NCBI GenBank assembly: GCA_040755755.1
Contig: JBFLZW010000012.1
Location: 24,015 to 88,014, forward strand
Reading direction: 5' to 3'
Source: a bacterium
GTDB taxonomy: Bacteria; SZUA-182; DTGQ01
DNA length: 64,000 nucleotides
The notes beneath the pieces were generated by a model that was given only the letters and a program-made list of their open reading frames with translations, was not told the origin of the DNA and made no database searches. The translations under genes and the position numbers were made by a program. Below are positions 29,701 through 40,999 of the stretch, in pieces; the stretch's first letter is position 1; each line of letters opens with the position of its first letter.

Positions 29701-30860
29701 GAGCCACCCTGAAAATTGTCGAAGGCCAGAAGGTTGAAAGTGATCAGAGCCTGGTCGAATGGGATCCGTATACCATCCCCATCCTGACTGAAGTGGAAGG
29801 AAGGCTTCAATATCGAGATGTGGTTGAGGGAATTACCATGAGTGAGGAGGTCGATGAGGTAACGGGTCTTTCTCAAAAGGTCATTATCGAGCATCAGGAT
29901 GAAAAGCGCCAGCCCCGTGTCCATATTAAGGATGAGGCTTCCAATAAAGTATTGGCCACCTATCTTTTGCCTGCTCAGGCCCACCTGATGGCTGTTGATT
30001 CGGCTAAGGTTTTCCCGGGCGATTTGATTGCCAAGATTCCCCGCGAAACCACCAAAACCAAGGACATCACCGGAGGCTTACCCAGGGTGGCTGAGCTGTT
30101 TGAAGCTCGAAAACCGAAAGAGCATGCCACGATTGCTGAAATTGATGGAGAAGTTCGCCTTGGTGGTGTAGTCAAGGGGATGCGCAAAGTATATGTGAAG
30201 AACGATATGGGGGTTGAAGAGGAATATCTGATTCCCCGCGGAAAGCATATCAATGTGCATGATGGTGACAGGGTCAAGGCCGGGGAGCCGCTCATGGATG
30301 GATCGCCCAATCCGCATGATATTCTGCGGGTTTTGGGAGACAAAGAGCTGCAAAAATACCTCGTCAATGAGGTGCAGGAAGTTTATCGGCTTCAGGGTGT
30401 CAATATCAATGACAAGCATATCGAGGTCATTGTCCGGCAGATGCTTCGATGGGTCAAGATAGAAGATGTCGGGGACACGGACTTCATTATCGGAGAGCAG
30501 GTTGACCGTTTCCGTTTTCTTGAGGAAAATGAGCGGGTCAAGGCTAAAGGCCTGCGGCCCAGTACCGGCAAACCGTTGCTGCTTGGCATCACCAAGGCTT
30601 CCCTGAGTACGGAAAGCTTTATTTCGGCCGCTTCGTTCCAGGAGATGACCAGAGTACTTACTGAAGCCAGTGTTTGTGGCAAAGTTGATGAGCTCCGAGG
30701 GCTCAAAGAGAATGTTATTGTCGGGCGATTAATCCCGGCTGGTACCGGTTTACGGAGTTACCGGCAAATTAATGTTATTCCTGAAAAGCAGGTTCCGGAG
30801 AAAGGGAGCGTGATCGAGGAGCTGGAGCTCGAGGAGAAAAAGGTATTGACAACTGGTTAA
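26751..30860 (+). CDS. rpoC: RNA polymerase beta' subunit
   Basis: 1,369-residue catalytic subunit. N-terminal zinc ribbon [20 protein letters not shown]; active-site Mg triad in NADFDGD at residues 458-464 (same numbering as E. coli); second zinc site [17 protein letters not shown] start at 26751 is strongly supported by AAAGGAGGGG ten bases upstream. The last codons (Leu-Thr-Thr-Gly-stop) contain the -35 box of the rpsL promoter. Confidence 0.97.
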   Translation: MRTFRSFTERKSERVEFDYLKIGIASPDKIRSWSHGEVKKPETINYRTFKPEKDGLFCAKIFGPTKDWECNCGKYKRMKHRGVVCDKCGVEVIQSKVRRERLGHIELACPVSHVWFFKGLPSRIGHLLDMTLRELEKILYFEAYVVIDPGDTPLQMHELLTEEKYRRCVEEFGDRFNAGMGAEAIKELLKRLDLEKLAGDLREEMKATSSAQQQKKVAKRLRVIEAFLHSGNKPEWMILDVIPVIPPELRPLVPLDGGRFATSDLNDLYRRVINRNNRLKRLQELRAPEVIIRNEKRMLQESVDALFDNGRRGRVLRGPNNRPLKSLSDMLKGKQGRFRQNLLGKRVDYSGRSVIVVDPQLKLHQCGLPKKMALELFKPFIYHRLEEKGYVTTIKSAKKMVEKEKDEIWEILEEVVSEHPVLLNRAPTLHRLGIQAFEPLLVEGKAIRIHPLVCAAFNADFDGDQMAVHIPLSVEAQTEARILMMSSNNILSPANGEPLTVPTQDIVLGCYYLTKEGRRQREEKRIFSNSNEAIMAYECGQVDLQEKIKLRLNKKIIETTVGRVIFNEILPSNIPYTNKVLSKKELTKLIGICVRQCEHDEVLRLLDDLKELGFRYATKAGISISIDDMKIPSRKDELIRKAEKEVIEVEQQYLDGIITDGERYNKVVDIWSRVTEQVSDEMFMELEAEHALEQAGKSAGNEFNPIYMMADSGARGSKQQIRQLAGMRGLMAKPSGEIIETPITANFREGLTVLQYFISTHGARKGLADTALKTADSGYLTRRLVDVAQDVIITEEDCRTIDGIMVTPIVEGGELIASIRDRILGRVALEEIRDPITNELLVDANVEITEEIAAEIENSGIKKVKIRSVLTCEAKRGVCAKCYGRNLSTGQLVELGEAVGVIAAQSIGEPGTQLTMRTFHIGGTASRIVEQTTLKAKNAGTIQFHNINTVRNKEGFLVVMNRNGSIGIQDESGRERERYPVVYGATLKIVEGQKVESDQSLVEWDPYTIPILTEVEGRLQYRDVVEGITMSEEVDEVTGLSQKVIIEHQDEKRQPRVHIKDEASNKVLATYLLPAQAHLMAVDSAKVFPGDLIAKIPRETTKTKDITGGLPRVAELFEARKPKEHATIAEIDGEVRLGGVVKGMRKVYVKNDMGVEEEYLIPRGKHINVHDGDRVKAGEPLMDGSPNPHDILRVLGDKELQKYLVNEVQEVYRLQGVNINDKHIEVIVRQMLRWVKIEDVGDTDFIIGEQVDRFRFLEENERVKAKGLRPSTGKPLLLGITKASLSTESFISAASFQEMTRVLTEASVCGKVDELRGLKENVIVGRLIPAGTGLRSYRQINVIPEKQVPEKGSVIEELELEEKKVLTTG

Positions 30861-30874
30861 CAGTATAGTATATT
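30846..30874 (+). promoter_or_regulatory. Sigma70-type promoter for the str operon
   Basis: TTGACA (30846-30851), 17-bp spacer, TATATT (30869-30874). The -35 box is inside the last rpoC codons, and the stop codon (30858-30860) is in the spacer. Predicted start near 30881, about 40 nt before rpsL. Confidence 0.7.
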
Positions 30875-30919
30875 CGGAACTCTTTTGCATATAACTATGG
30901 TAAGAAAGGGAAAGGAAGA

Positions 30920-31291
30920 ATGCCAACTATTAATCAACTGGTGAGAAAGGGTCGAAAAAAGGTCTTCAAGAAGAAATCGGCTCCTGCATTGGATTCTTGT
31001 CCGCAAAAGCGCGGGGTTTGCTTAAGGGTGTATACGGTTACTCCGAAAAAGCCAAACTCGGCACTCCGGAAAGTGGCGAGGATCAGGTTAACCAGTGGAA
31101 AAGAAGTCACCGGCTACATACCCGGGGTGGGACATAATTTACAGGAACACTCGATTATTCTGCTTCGAGGAGGCAGAGTAAAGGATTTGCCTGGTGTTCG
31201 CTATCACATTGTCCGAGGAGCGCTGGATACGGTCGGGGTTCAGGACAGGAAAAAAAGCCGGTCACGATACGGGGCCAAGACACCGAAATAG
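30920..31291 (+). CDS. rpsL: 30S ribosomal protein uS12
   Basis: Decoding-centre protein. 123 residues with [32 protein letters not shown] (Lys of the streptomycin site unmutated) and [19 protein letters not shown]. Preceded by AAAGGGAAAGGAAG. First gene of rpsL-rpsG-fusA-tuf. Confidence 0.97.
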   Translation: MPTINQLVRKGRKKVFKKKSAPALDSCPQKRGVCLRVYTVTPKKPNSALRKVARIRLTSGKEVTGYIPGVGHNLQEHSIILLRGGRVKDLPGVRYHIVRGALDTVGVQDRKKSRSRYGAKTPK

Positions 31292-31305
31292 GGAGTTTGA
31301 TTTAT

Positions 31306-31776
31306 ATGCCGAGAAGAGGGATCGTATCCAAAAGAGAATCAATACCAGATATCAGGTATAATGAGGTCATAGTCACCAAGTTTATTAATACTCTGATGAA
31401 GCAGGGTAAAAAAAGCACTGCTGAGAGTATTTTCTATGGGGCGATGGATATTATTCAGCAAAAGACCGGCCAGGAGCCTTTGCAGACTTTCAAGCAGGCC
31501 CTGAGCAATGTCAAGCCAATTATCGAAGTAAAATCCAGGCGGGTCGGAGGATCAACGTATCAGGTGCCGGTGGAAATTCGGTCCGAGCGTCGGATCAGTC
31601 TGGCCATTCGCTGGATTGTGGACTTCGCCAAGAAGCGGAACGAAAAAAATATGCGGGAAGCTCTGGCAGGTGAATTATTGGATGCAGCCGGCGGCAAGGG
31701 CTCTTCGGTAAAGAAGCGGGAAGATACGCATAAGATGGCTGAAGCTAATAAGGCTTTCGCGCATTACAAATGGTAG
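31306..31776 (+). CDS. rpsG: 30S ribosomal protein uS7
   Basis: 16S rRNA 3'-domain assembly protein and regulator of the str operon in other bacteria. 156 residues from the ATG at 31306 ([12 protein letters not shown]), with GGGAG ten bases upstream; an upstream in-frame start at 31297 is less likely. Contains [16 protein letters not shown] and the C-terminal [20 protein letters not shown]. Confidence 0.96.
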   Translation: MPRRGIVSKRESIPDIRYNEVIVTKFINTLMKQGKKSTAESIFYGAMDIIQQKTGQEPLQTFKQALSNVKPIIEVKSRRVGGSTYQVPVEIRSERRISLAIRWIVDFAKKRNEKNMREALAGELLDAAGGKGSSVKKREDTHKMAEANKAFAHYKW

Positions 31777-31785
31777 GTGTGGAGA

Positions 31786-33867
31786 GTGTCTAAAAAGTTT
31801 CCTCTCTCCAAAATACGGAATATCGGAATTATGGCTCACATTGATGCCGGAAAGACAACGACCACTGAACGGATCCTCTATTATACGGGAATTACCTATA
31901 AGATGGGCGATGTGGATGAAGGCTCTACAGAAATGGACTGGATGGAACAGGAAAGGGAGAGGGGAATAACCATTACATCTGCGGCCACTACCTGCTACTG
32001 GCGTGATCATCGGATAAACATTATTGATACGCCAGGTCATGTGGATTTTACTGCCGAAGTTGAACGTTCTCTGCGAGTATTGGATGGAGCGATTACCGTA
32101 GTTTGCGGAGTAAGCGGGGTTCAGCCTCAAACGGAAACTGTCTGGCATCAGGCCGAACGGTATCATGTACCCCGGATTGTGCTGGTTAATAAGATGGATA
32201 GAATCGGAGCGGATTTTTTTGCCAGCACAGAGTCAATCGAAAAAAAACTGCATACCAAAACTGCTCTCTTACAAATACCTCTCGGAAAAGAGAGTGATTT
32301 TCGGGGGGTAATAGATCTGATCACAATGCGAGCCATTATCTACGATACTGATGAGCTTGGCGCAACCTATCGAGATGATGTAATTCCTGATGAATTCATC
32401 AGCCTGGCCCAGGAATACCGGAGCAGGCTGCTTGAAGTGGTAGCTGAAGAAGACGAATACCTTACGGAAAAATATCTTGAATCAGGAGAATTAAGTGAAT
32501 CGGAGCTGCGGGGAGGAATTAGAAAGGGAACCTTAAGCCTGGCTTTTGTGCCGGTTTTGTGCGGTTCAGCTTTTAAAAATAAGGGAATTCAACCCTTGCT
32601 TGATGCTGTTGTCGATTATCTGCCAGCACCGACCGATGTTCCGGCAATAGAAGGAATTAATCGGAAAACAAATCAGAAAGAAAAACGAGAGGCTTCCGAG
32701 AAGGGACCTTTGGCAGCACTTGCCTTTAAAATCTGGAATGATCCCTTTGTCGGGCAACTGACTTTCTTTCGGATATATTCAGGAAGCCTGCACAGCGGGG
32801 CATATGTTTACAACGCCAGTAAGGATTACCGTGAACGGATCAGCCGGCTGCTGCATGTGCATGCTAATAAATGGGAGGATATTCCTCAAGTTTCTGCGGG
32901 AGATATTGCCGCTGCGGTAGGTTTCCGCAAGACAGGAACGGGAGATACCCTCTGTGATGAGCAAAAGCCCATTATTCTGGAAAGAATGGAATTTCCCGAT
33001 CCGGTCATCTATGTCGCCATCGAGCCGAAGACCAAAGCCGATCAGGAGAAACTGTCTTCGACGCTGTATAAGCTGGCGCAGGAGGATCCGACATTCAAAA
33101 TACATATTGACAATGACACCGGCCAGACAATCATTTCAGGGATGGGCGAGCTTCATCTTGAAATCATTACCGAACGAATGCTTCGGGAATTCAAGGTGCA
33201 GGCCAATATTGGTAAACCTCAGGTAGCTTACAAGGAAACGATACGGAAAAAGCATGAAGGCGAGGCAAAATTTATCCGGCAGACCGGAGGCCGTGGACAA
33301 TATGGGCATGTTAAATTGATGGTCGAGCCTCGTGAGCGCGGAAGCGGCTTCGAATTCGAGAATGCCCTGGCAGGTGGAATTATTCCCAAAGAGTTTATTC
33401 CGGCAATCAGGGAAGGGATAACCCAGGCAATGGAGACAGGGATTCTGGCTGGATATCCGATGCTGGATATTAAGGCAACCCTCATTGATGGATCTTTCCA
33501 TGAGGTTGATTCTTCGGACATCGCCTTCAAAATCGCGGGTCTCATGGCCTTTCAGGACGCTGTCAAGCAGGCAGAGGCAATATTGCTTGAGCCGGTTATG
33601 GAAGTTGAAATCGTCGTCCCAGATGAATTTATGGGAGAGGTAATTGGAGATGTCAATGCCCGCCGGGGCAGAATAGAAAATCTGAGCTCAAAGAGTGGTG
33701 TTCAGATAATTATGGCCAAGGTCCCTCTGGCTGAGATGTTTGGTTATTCAACCAGCCTCCGGTCAATGAGTCAGGGAAGAGGCACTTTTACCATGGAATT
33801 TCGGGAATACGATGAAGTCCCTAATACCATCTCTGAACAGTTACTGGCCAGGATCTATGGGCACTGA
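31786..33867 (+). CDS. fusA: Elongation factor G
   Basis: Translocation GTPase. GTP-binding motifs are [37 protein letters not shown] and [11 protein letters not shown]. Domain IV contains [15 protein letters not shown] and domain [20 protein letters not shown]. 693 residues from a GTG at 31786 (GGAGA just upstream). Nine bases separate the rpsG stop from this start. Confidence 0.96.
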   Translation: MSKKFPLSKIRNIGIMAHIDAGKTTTTERILYYTGITYKMGDVDEGSTEMDWMEQERERGITITSAATTCYWRDHRINIIDTPGHVDFTAEVERSLRVLDGAITVVCGVSGVQPQTETVWHQAERYHVPRIVLVNKMDRIGADFFASTESIEKKLHTKTALLQIPLGKESDFRGVIDLITMRAIIYDTDELGATYRDDVIPDEFISLAQEYRSRLLEVVAEEDEYLTEKYLESGELSESELRGGIRKGTLSLAFVPVLCGSAFKNKGIQPLLDAVVDYLPAPTDVPAIEGINRKTNQKEKREASEKGPLAALAFKIWNDPFVGQLTFFRIYSGSLHSGAYVYNASKDYRERISRLLHVHANKWEDIPQVSAGDIAAAVGFRKTGTGDTLCDEQKPIILERMEFPDPVIYVAIEPKTKADQEKLSSTLYKLAQEDPTFKIHIDNDTGQTIISGMGELHLEIITERMLREFKVQANIGKPQVAYKETIRKKHEGEAKFIRQTGGRGQYGHVKLMVEPRERGSGFEFENALAGGIIPKEFIPAIREGITQAMETGILAGYPMLDIKATLIDGSFHEVDSSDIAFKIAGLMAFQDAVKQAEAILLEPVMEVEIVVPDEFMGEVIGDVNARRGRIENLSSKSGVQIIMAKVPLAEMFGYSTSLRSMSQGRGTFTMEFREYDEVPNTISEQLLARIYGH

Positions 33868-33934
33868 TTTGCAGGGGCCATAGGTTGACTGATTGAGAGC
33901 TCCGTTGGTGACGTAAATTAAAAAGGAAAAATCG

Positions 33935-35148
33935 GGAGGAAATAAGGAATGGCAAAAGAGAAGTATGAAAGGACGAAGCCGCACGTAAATATAGGGACAA
34001 TCGGGCACGTAGATCATGGGAAGACCACCCTGACCTCTGCCATAACCAAGGTATTGGCCAATAAGGGTCTGGCAGAGTATCGGGCCTTTGATCAGATTGA
34101 CAATGCCCCCGAGGAAAGAGAGCGGGGGATCACCATTGCCACGGCCCATGTGGAGTATCAGACCGAGAGCCGCCACTATGCTCATGTTGACTGTCCCGGT
34201 CATGCAGACTATGTGAAGAACATGATCACTGGAGCAGCCCAGATGGATGGGGCCATTCTGGTGGTTTCAGCCGCGGACGGGCCCATGCCTCAGACCAGAG
34301 AGCATATTTTGCTGGCCAGACAGGTTGGTGTGCCCTATATCGTTGTTTTCCTCAACAAAGTGGACATGGTCGATGATGAAGAGCTGCTTGAGCTGGTAGA
34401 GCTTGAGGTCAGAGAGCTGCTGAGCCAGTATGAGTTTCCCGGAGACGAGATTCCGGTAGTCAGAGGCTCTGCTCTGAAGGCGGGAGAGTGTGGCTGCGGC
34501 AAAGATGGCTGCCCCAATTGCAAGGTGGTCTATGACCTGATGAAGGCAGTGGATGAGTATATCCCCCTTCCCAAGCGGGATATCGATAAACCCTTCCTGA
34601 TGCCGGTAGAGGATGTGTTCAGCATTTCGGGGCGTGGAACTGTGGCTACCGGCAGAGTAGAGCGGGGCGTTATCAGAGTGGGCGAGGAAGTGGAAATCGT
34701 CGGCATCAAGGAAACGCAAAAGACGGTGGCCACCGGGGTTGAGATGTTCAGAAAGCTGCTGGACGAGGGGCAGGCTGGAGACAACATCGGGGTTCTGCTG
34801 CGGGGCAAGAAGCGGGAAGAAATCGAGCGGGGAATGGTTTTGGCCAAACCGGGCAGCATCACTCCGCATACCAAATTCAAAGCCCAGGTGTACGTACTGT
34901 CCAAAGAAGAAGGCGGAAGGCATACCCCGTTTTTTAATGGTTATCGGCCTCAGTTTTTTGTGCGGACAACGGATGTGACCGGAACCGTTCAATTGCCGGA
35001 AGGTGTGGAAATGGTTATGCCGGGCGATAATGTTGTGATCGTCGGCGAGCTGATTACTCCGATCGCCCTGGAAAAAGAGATGCGCTTTGCCATCCGGGAA
35101 GGCGGCAGGACCGTGGGTGCCGGCGTTGTCAGTGAGATCATCGAATAA
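33935..35148 (+). repeat. Identical tuf duplication block, copy 2
   Basis: Same 1,214 bp as 18113-19326, starting 14 bases before the ATG (including the Shine-Dalgarno) and ending exactly at the stop codon. Confidence 0.9.
33949..35148 (+). CDS. tuf: Elongation factor Tu (copy 2)
   Basis: Second EF-Tu gene, at the end of the str operon after fusA. The 399-residue product is the same as copy 1, with [22 protein letters not shown] and the Cys-rich [10 protein letters not shown] insertion. Upstream sequence other than the shared Shine-Dalgarno is unrelated to copy 1, so the two are expressed from different operons. Presence in both classic tuf contexts matches an ancient duplication kept uniform by gene conversion. 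Confidence 0.97.
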   Translation: MAKEKYERTKPHVNIGTIGHVDHGKTTLTSAITKVLANKGLAEYRAFDQIDNAPEERERGITIATAHVEYQTESRHYAHVDCPGHADYVKNMITGAAQMDGAILVVSAADGPMPQTREHILLARQVGVPYIVVFLNKVDMVDDEELLELVELEVRELLSQYEFPGDEIPVVRGSALKAGECGCGKDGCPNCKVVYDLMKAVDEYIPLPKRDIDKPFLMPVEDVFSISGRGTVATGRVERGVIRVGEEVEIVGIKETQKTVATGVEMFRKLLDEGQAGDNIGVLLRGKKREEIERGMVLAKPGSITPHTKFKAQVYVLSKEEGGRHTPFFNGYRPQFFVRTTDVTGTVQLPEGVEMVMPGDNVVIVGELITPIALEKEMRFAIREGGRTVGAGVVSEIIE

Positions 35149-35247
35149 CCAGCAATCTCAGAAAGCGGCTTTTATTCACAATCTCTGAAGCGGTAAAAGC
35201 TATGGAGAGGACAACCCCTATACGGTGGTTGAGCCAGCGAGGAAGTG

Positions 35248-35556
35248 ATGGAAGGTCAAAGGATAAGAATTAAATTATGTGCATATGATCATCAGATTTT
35301 AGACCAGTCAGCCGGTGAGATTGTCGAAACGGTGAAGCGGACGGGGGCAAAGGTATCAGGTCCGATACCTTTTCCAACCCGAAAAAACCGCTATACTGTG
35401 CTCAGATCCCCGCATATTGATAAAAAGTCCAGAGAGCAATTCGAGATCCGGACTCACAAACGGATTTTGGATATTCTGGAACCGACACCGCAGACCGTGG
35501 ACGCTTTAATGCGCTTGGATCTTCCCTCCGGCGTTGATGTAGAGATTAAGCTATAA
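35248..35556 (+). CDS. rpsJ: 30S ribosomal protein uS10
   Basis: 102 residues: [39 protein letters not shown] and [14 protein letters not shown] are all diagnostic. ATG 35248 has AGGA about five bases before it; an overlapping GTG at 35245 is possible. First gene of the S10 operon. The next gene is rplD only 40 bp away; the expected rplC (uL3) is missing. Confidence 0.97.
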   Translation: MEGQRIRIKLCAYDHQILDQSAGEIVETVKRTGAKVSGPIPFPTRKNRYTVLRSPHIDKKSREQFEIRTHKRILDILEPTPQTVDALMRLDLPSGVDVEIKL

Positions 35557-35596
35557 CCTTGGATGTAAGATACAAGAAAAAGTTGCGTGAAAAGAG

Positions 35597-36226
35597 ATGA
35601 TAAGCTTAGATATCTATAACACTAATAACGAGAAGATCGAACAGATGGAAGTACCGGAATCAGTATTTGATGTACCGGTCAAGGAGCATCTTTTGCATGA
35701 TGTTGTCTGTTATCAGCAGGCTAAGAGAAGGAAAGGGAATGCCAGTACCAAGACCCGCGCCGATGTGTCGGGAAGCGGGACAAAGCCCTGGAGGCAAAAG
35801 GGGACTGGGAGAGCCCGGGCAGGATGCAAAAGATCGCCCTTGTGGATAGGAGGAGGCGTTGTCTTCGGACCTCATCCGAGAAGCTACGAGTTCAAGGTAA
35901 ACAAAAAGGTTTTAAACTATGCTCTTCGGTCAGCATTATCAATGAAACGGAAAGAAGGAGATTTACTGGTCCTGAAGGAGTTTGATCTTGAGCAACCGAA
36001 GACACGACTGGTAAAGGATATTCTTGACCGCCTGGAGATTCGGGAAAAAGTTTTACTCGTAATTGATGGTGAGCAGCATGCAAATTTGAGATTAGCTGCC
36101 AGGAACCTTGCACAAGTAAAGGTCATTGACACCGATGGGTTAAATGTATATGATATCCTCCTATTCAAAAAACTGATCCTGTTACGGTCAGCAGCTCAAA
36201 AGATCGAGGAGAAATTAAGCATATGA
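35597..36226 (+). CDS. rplD: 50S ribosomal protein uL4
   Basis: 209 residues; a loop that enters the exit tunnel is seen as RADVSGSGTKPWRQKGTGRA then RAGCKRSPLWIGGGVVFGPH. C-terminal LLVIDGEQHANLRLAARNL and VIDTDGLNVYDIL are typical. Upstream GAAAAGAG is a weak ribosome-binding site. It directly follows rpsJ, where rplC would normally intervene. Its stop overlaps the rplW start by four bases (ATGA). Confidence 0.96.
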   Translation: MISLDIYNTNNEKIEQMEVPESVFDVPVKEHLLHDVVCYQQAKRRKGNASTKTRADVSGSGTKPWRQKGTGRARAGCKRSPLWIGGGVVFGPHPRSYEFKVNKKVLNYALRSALSMKRKEGDLLVLKEFDLEQPKTRLVKDILDRLEIREKVLLVIDGEQHANLRLAARNLAQVKVIDTDGLNVYDILLFKKLILLRSAAQKIEEKLSI

Positions 36227-36513
36227 AGTCTGCATATGAGATCATTAAAGGGCCCATGATTACGGAGAAGAGCACTGCTCAAAAGAAACTGTTCAATAAA
36301 GTCTCCTTTGAGGTCGACAAGCTGGCCAACAAGATTGAAATCAAGCAGGCTGTTCAGGATATTTTTAACGTTAAGGTAGATAAGATATCGGTCATTCATC
36401 TCATGGGCAAAAAAAGGCGGCTTGGTGTACATCAGGGTAAGAGAGCGGACCGGAAAAAGGCAATTGTAACTCTTGCCGAGGGAGAAACCATCGAGCTTCT
36501 GGAAGGGCCTTAA
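36223..36513 (+). CDS. rplW: 50S ribosomal protein uL23
   Basis: Tunnel-exit protein, docking site for trigger factor and SRP. 96 residues with YEIIKGPMITEKST, FEVDKLANKIEIKQAV and VIHLMGKKRRLGVHQGKR. Four-base overlap with rplD. Confidence 0.96.
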   Translation: MKSAYEIIKGPMITEKSTAQKKLFNKVSFEVDKLANKIEIKQAVQDIFNVKVDKISVIHLMGKKRRLGVHQGKRADRKKAIVTLAEGETIELLEGP

Positions 36514-36550
36514 CGTCACGGGATAATCACGGCAAAGGTAAAGGATTATT

Positions 36551-37381
36551 ATGGGGATAAAGGATTATAAGCCAGTTACACCGAGTTTACGAACCCAGAC
36601 CGTCTCTACTTTTGAAGAGATTACCAAGGAGGAGCCTGAGAAATCGCTTCTGAGGAAGATGACTAAAACCGGCGGCCGGAATAATGTCGGTCGGCTGACT
36701 TCCCGGCATCGGGGTGGTGGTCACAAAAGACGGTACAGGATTATTGATTTCAAGAGGGATAAATTTTCGATTCCGGCCAAGGTTGTCAGCATCGAGTATG
36801 ATCCCAATAGAAGTGCCCGCATTGCGCTTTTACATTATGCAGATGGTGAAAAGCGTTATATTCTGGCTCCGAACTCACTGGAAGTGGGAGCAAAAGTAAT
36901 GTCAGGGCCTGAGGCTGAGATTCAGGCAGGAAATGCTCTTCCCTTGAAAAATATTCCGGTTGGAAGTGTTATTCATAATATCGAGTTAAAAAAAGGCAAG
37001 GGAGGACAACTGGTTCGCAGCGCGGGCACCAGTGCACAACTGTTGGCCAAAGAGGGCAGCTATGGACACGTACGGTTAACCTCCGGTGAAGTCCGGCTCG
37101 TTCATCTGGATTGCCTGGCAACTATCGGCCAGATAGGGAACATGGATCATGAAAATATCTCTCTCGGCAAGGCAGGTCGAACAACCTGGCTTGGCAGGAG
37201 AAGCAAGGTCCGGGGAGTGGCCATGAATCCTATTGATCATCCTATGGGTGGTGGCGAAGGTAAATCTTCCGGCGGGAGACACCCCTGTACTCCGTGGGGA
37301 AAGCCGACCAAGGGATATAAAACCAGAAGTAATAAACAAACCACCAAGTATATTATCAAAGGCAGAAAGAAGGGGAAATAG
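36551..37381 (+). CDS. rplB: 50S ribosomal protein uL2
   Basis: Primary 23S rRNA binder near the peptidyl-transferase centre. 276 residues with [39 protein letters not shown] and [18 protein letters not shown], the last including the functionally important His. Confidence 0.97.
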   Translation: MGIKDYKPVTPSLRTQTVSTFEEITKEEPEKSLLRKMTKTGGRNNVGRLTSRHRGGGHKRRYRIIDFKRDKFSIPAKVVSIEYDPNRSARIALLHYADGEKRYILAPNSLEVGAKVMSGPEAEIQAGNALPLKNIPVGSVIHNIELKKGKGGQLVRSAGTSAQLLAKEGSYGHVRLTSGEVRLVHLDCLATIGQIGNMDHENISLGKAGRTTWLGRRSKVRGVAMNPIDHPMGGGEGKSSGGRHPCTPWGKPTKGYKTRSNKQTTKYIIKGRKKGK

Positions 37382-37390
37382 GAGGAAATC

Positions 37391-37675
37391 GTGGCACGGT
37401 CAATAAAAAAAGGGCCATATATTGATCATAATCTTTGGGAAAAGGTTGATAAGATGAATAAGGCCTTGGAAAAAAAAGTAATTAAAACCTGGGCACGGAA
37501 CTCAACTATTTTCCCTGAGATGGTAGGGCACACTATCGTGGTGCATAATGGACGAAAATTTATCCCGGTATACATTACGGAAAATATGGTTGGACATAAG
37601 TTAGGCGAATTCGCACCTACTCGGACATTTCGTGGACATGGGTCCAAGAGCGAAAAATCAACTAGGGTAAAGTAG
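37391..37675 (+). CDS. rpsS: 30S ribosomal protein uS19
   Basis: 94 residues; [39 protein letters not shown] and [15 protein letters not shown] are diagnostic. GTG start with AGGAGG (37380-37385) a few bases upstream. Confidence 0.96.
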   Translation: MARSIKKGPYIDHNLWEKVDKMNKALEKKVIKTWARNSTIFPEMVGHTIVVHNGRKFIPVYITENMVGHKLGEFAPTRTFRGHGSKSEKSTRVK

Positions 37676-37678
37676 ACA

Positions 37679-38017
37679 ATGAAAGTAAAAGCTGTTACCA
37701 AACATTTACCGACAACTGCGCGCAAGGCCAAGCTTGTAGTTGACCTTATCCGGGGAAAGGGTCTTGAGGAGGCGATTAACATTCTAAAGTTTACTCCGAG
37801 GGCCGCATCTCCCATGATCGAGAAGGTTCTGCGGTCGGCCATGGCTAATGCCAAACAGAACAATGAGATTAAAGACGTCGATAAGCTTTATGTGTCTGAA
37901 ATCAGCGCTCAACAGGGGCCGACTCTGAAACGATTCCAGCCAAGGGCCCGTGGACGGGCATTTCGGATTAAAAAAAGGACCAGTCATATCTCAATAGTAC
38001 TGGATGAGAGATTGTAG
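37679..38017 (+). CDS. rplV: 50S ribosomal protein uL22
   Basis: Tunnel-constriction protein with a long beta hairpin. 112 residues with RKAKLVVDLIRGKGLEEAI and FQPRARGRAFRIKKRTSHIS. Begins three bases after the rpsS stop. Confidence 0.95.
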   Translation: MKVKAVTKHLPTTARKAKLVVDLIRGKGLEEAINILKFTPRAASPMIEKVLRSAMANAKQNNEIKDVDKLYVSEISAQQGPTLKRFQPRARGRAFRIKKRTSHISIVLDERL

Positions 38018-38029
38018 GAGGAATAGGTA

Positions 38030-38704
38030 TTGGGACAAAAAGTACACCCTCTTGGATTCAGATTAGGATATACCAAAACCTGGGAATCAAAATGGTATTC
38101 AAAGAAGGAATACCGGAAAAACCTGCTTGAAGATTTGCATATTCGGGCATTTGTCAGAGAAAAACTCAAAAACGCCGGGGTTTCCCGCGTTGAAATCGAA
38201 AGAGCCTCTGACAGGGTAAAAATTAATATCCATACCGCACGACCCGGTATCATCATCGGGAAAAAGGGAACGGAAGTTGACAAATTAAAAGATGAAATTC
38301 AGGCCCTTACCCATAAGCAAATCTACATTAATATTCACGAGATACGGAAAGCGGAGATTGATGCCCAGTTAATAGCTGAAAATGTAGCTATGCAATTGGA
38401 ACGAAGAGTCGCTTTCCGAAGAGCGATGAAAAAGAGGGTTACTGCTGCCCTGCGCTTCGGGGCTGAAGGAATTCGAATCTCCTGTTCAGGAAGATTGGGA
38501 GGCGCTGAAATGGCGCGTCGTGAATGGTATCGGGAAGGCAGGGTTCCGCTTCATACCTTACGTGCTGATATCGATTATGGAACGACGATTGCACGAACTA
38601 CCTATGGGGTAATAGGAGTGAAGGTATGGGTTTTTAAAGGTGAGGTCCTGTCAAAAGAGAAACCAGAGGGAGAGCAGTTAGACAGCGTCACCTATAACGT
38701 TTGA
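38030..38704 (+). CDS. rpsC: 30S ribosomal protein uS3
   Basis: mRNA-entry protein with a KH domain. 224 residues with [37 protein letters not shown] (KH GxxG loop) and [23 protein letters not shown] start at 38030, supported by GGAGGAA (38017-38023) and by homology to the MGQKVHP start. Confidence 0.96.
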   Translation: MGQKVHPLGFRLGYTKTWESKWYSKKEYRKNLLEDLHIRAFVREKLKNAGVSRVEIERASDRVKINIHTARPGIIIGKKGTEVDKLKDEIQALTHKQIYINIHEIRKAEIDAQLIAENVAMQLERRVAFRRAMKKRVTAALRFGAEGIRISCSGRLGGAEMARREWYREGRVPLHTLRADIDYGTTIARTTYGVIGVKVWVFKGEVLSKEKPEGEQLDSVTYNV

Positions 38705-38728
38705 GAAAACAAGCTGGAGTAATAAGTC

Positions 38729-39133
38729 ATGTTAATGCCGAATAAAGTAAGGTACCGGAAAGTCCAAAGGGGCAGAATGACCGGGAAAGCCTATCGTGGT
38801 TCAAGACTGGTTTTTGGTGATTATGGTTTAAAGGCCCTGGAGCCGGGGTGGATCACCAATCGGCAGATAGAGGCGGCTCGAATCGCGATCACCCGCTATG
38901 TGAAGAGAGGTGGAAAAGTCTGGATCAATGTTTTTCCCAGCAAACCGGTCAGCAAGAAACCTGCCGAAACAAGGATGGGAAAAGGAAAGGGTGCTCCGGA
39001 ATTTTGGGTCGCGGTCATAAAGCCTGGTAAAATTCTCTACGAAATGGAAGGGGTGGCACCTGAAGTAGCCCGTGAAGCTATGAGATTAGCTGCCCATAAG
39101 CTGCCAATTAGAACACGGTTTGTAGCCAGATAG
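38729..39133 (+). CDS. rplP: 50S ribosomal protein uL16
   Basis: Organises the A-site region of the 50S. 134 residues starting [17 protein letters not shown], with [19 protein letters not shown] and [17 protein letters not shown]. Confidence 0.96.
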   Translation: MLMPNKVRYRKVQRGRMTGKAYRGSRLVFGDYGLKALEPGWITNRQIEAARIAITRYVKRGGKVWINVFPSKPVSKKPAETRMGKGKGAPEFWVAVIKPGKILYEMEGVAPEVAREAMRLAAHKLPIRTRFVAR

Positions 39134-39144
39134 GTTTTAGGACT

Positions 39145-39360
39145 ATGAAAGCAAAAGAACTGAGAGATTATAGTGATGAAGAATTAGGACAAAAAGAGGC
39201 TGATTTACGTGAAGAGCTTTTTAAGCTCCGGTTTCAAGCCGCTTCCGGTCAATTAGAAAACTATATGAGAATCCGTCAGGTCAGGAAAGATATTTCCAGA
39301 GTGTTGACTGTATACCGGGAAAGATTGGCCAACAGGGAGAAACAGGGTGCAGGGGAATAG
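39145..39360 (+). CDS. rpmC: 50S ribosomal protein uL29
   Basis: 71-residue helical hairpin at the tunnel exit, [20 protein letters not shown] then [20 protein letters not shown]. Usual position between rplP and rpsQ. Confidence 0.95.
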   Translation: MKAKELRDYSDEELGQKEADLREELFKLRFQAASGQLENYMRIRQVRKDISRVLTVYRERLANREKQGAGE

Positions 39361-39364
39361 TTCC

Positions 39365-39619
39365 ATGAAGAGCAGGGGACAAAGGAAAAAAAGAACTGGT
39401 ACCGTTGTCAGCGATAAAATGGATAAGACGGTAGTTGTAGAAGTCAAAAGAACTATCATTGATCCTACGTATAAAAAGGTTGTTCAGAAACGAAAACGGT
39501 ATAAAGCGCATGATGAGGAAAACAAGTATAAAGTCGGCGATAAGGTTGTAATTATGGAAACGAGGCCATTGAGCAAAGATAAGCGGTGGCGGGTGGTAGC
39601 ACCGTTATCCTCGAATTGA
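39365..39619 (+). CDS. rpsQ: 30S ribosomal protein uS17
   Basis: OB-fold 16S binder. 84 residues with [20 protein letters not shown] and [23 protein letters not shown] 39365 chosen; an in-frame GTG at 39347 would overlap rpmC and extend beyond the family start. Confidence 0.95.
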   Translation: MKSRGQRKKRTGTVVSDKMDKTVVVEVKRTIIDPTYKKVVQKRKRYKAHDEENKYKVGDKVVIMETRPLSKDKRWRVVAPLSSN

Positions 39620-39647
39620 ATATCAGGGGAATTGAGGGTATAATATT

Positions 39648-40016
39648 ATGGTTCAACTTCAAACAATGCTTGATGTAGCGGACAATACGGGAGCCAAAAG
39701 GGTGATGTGTATCAAGGTGCTGGGTGGATCCCGGAAACGATATGCTACGATCGGTGATGTCATTGTCGTTACCGTGAAAGAGGCTGCACCCACCTCGGCA
39801 GTGAAAAAAGGAACGGTCAATAAGGCTGTTCTGGTACGAACAGCCAAAGAAGTACGCCGTCCCGATGGCTCGTATATAAAATTTGATCAAAATGCTGCAG
39901 TACTCATTAATAACCAGGGAGAGCCGATAGGGACACGAATTTTCGGACCGGTAGGCAGGGAATTGCGTGGCAAGAATTTTTCAAAGATCGTTTCCCTGGC
40001 TCCAGAGGTTCTATAA
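39648..40016 (+). CDS. rplN: 50S ribosomal protein uL14
   Basis: Subunit-interface protein. 122 residues with [20 protein letters not shown] and [20 protein letters not shown], both diagnostic. Length equals E. coli L14 within one residue. Confidence 0.97.
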   Translation: MVQLQTMLDVADNTGAKRVMCIKVLGGSRKRYATIGDVIVVTVKEAAPTSAVKKGTVNKAVLVRTAKEVRRPDGSYIKFDQNAAVLINNQGEPIGTRIFGPVGRELRGKNFSKIVSLAPEVL

Positions 40017-40029
40017 GGAAGCATGACTG

Positions 40030-40383
40030 ATGAATCCGAAGATGAGCAAAGAAAAAAACAAGGGACGGTCAAATAAAATTCGAAAGGATGATCTAGTCAC
40101 CGTAATTGCCGGAAAAGCAAAAGGAAAGACAGGTCGGGTGCTTGGCGTTTTGCCGGAGAAACATCGGGTGATTGTTGAGAAACTGGTGATAGTGAAAAGG
40201 CATACTAAACCGAGTCAACAGCAGCAGCAGGGTGGGATTATTGAGAAAGAGGGCACGATTAACATCAGCAATGTCATGGTGAAATGTGGCAAGTGTAATC
40301 ATCCTACCCGTGTTGGCTTCATTCGTCTTGAGAATGGAGAAAAAGCCAGGATATGCAAAAAGTGCAAAGAGGTAATGGGCTGA
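40030..40383 (+). CDS. rplX: 50S ribosomal protein uL24
   Basis: Assembly initiator with a KOW domain: [20 protein letters not shown] and [14 protein letters not shown]. 117 residues. A run of five Gln (SQQQQQGG) lies in the middle, and the C-terminus carries a zinc-ribbon pattern, [12 protein letters not shown] followed by CKKC. Confidence 0.95.
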   Translation: MNPKMSKEKNKGRSNKIRKDDLVTVIAGKAKGKTGRVLGVLPEKHRVIVEKLVIVKRHTKPSQQQQQGGIIEKEGTINISNVMVKCGKCNHPTRVGFIRLENGEKARICKKCKEVMG

Positions 40384-40420
40384 AAACTGTCTGCCTCTGG
40401 TAATGGATAGGAAAAGGGCT

Positions 40421-40972
40421 ATGGTTCGTTTAAAACAAAAGTACCAAGAAGAAATTTTACCTGCTCTCTGTCAGGAATTTGAATATAAAAATGTGCTCCA
40501 GGCTCCCAAGGTAATCAAGATTGTTATTAATATGGGTGTAGGAGAGGCGATTCAGAATGCCAAGGTTCTCGACTTTGCCTGTGAAGATCTTGCAAAAATC
40601 ACGGGGCAAAAACCCATGGTTACCCGGGCCAAGAAATCTATTGCCGGCTTCAAATTGCGGGAAGGAATGCCCATCGGCTGTCGGGTGACTTTGAGGGGGG
40701 CAAGAATGTATGAGTTTCTGGATAGACTGTTATCTGTAGCTCTGCCACGAATCAGAGACTTTAAAGGAATGCCCGACAAATCTTTTGACGGACAGGGAAA
40801 TTATAATTTTGGGCTTTCCGAGCAGGTAATATTTCCTGAGATCGATTATGATAAGGTTGATAAGGTCAGGGGTATGAATATCACGGTTGTAACGAGTGCC
40901 AAGACTGATAAAGAGGCACAGTCGTTACTCAGAAGGTTTGGGCTCCCGTTTCGGGGGGAGCGGGCAGAATAA
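40421..40972 (+). CDS. rplE: 50S ribosomal protein uL5
   Basis: 5S rRNA binder. 183 residues with [40 protein letters not shown] and [19 protein letters not shown] 40421 is preferred (AGGAAAAGGG upstream); an in-frame ATG at 40403 lacks a ribosome-binding site. Confidence 0.96.
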   Translation: MVRLKQKYQEEILPALCQEFEYKNVLQAPKVIKIVINMGVGEAIQNAKVLDFACEDLAKITGQKPMVTRAKKSIAGFKLREGMPIGCRVTLRGARMYEFLDRLLSVALPRIRDFKGMPDKSFDGQGNYNFGLSEQVIFPEIDYDKVDKVRGMNITVVTSAKTDKEAQSLLRRFGLPFRGERAE

Positions 40973-40999
40973 AAAAGACTAGAGAGATGAGGTAGAGTC

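Noticed and set aside
35557-35596. Possible truncated or overlapping rplC between rpsJ and rplD
   Set aside because: Only 40 bp are available and no uL3 motif is seen in any frame around the junction.
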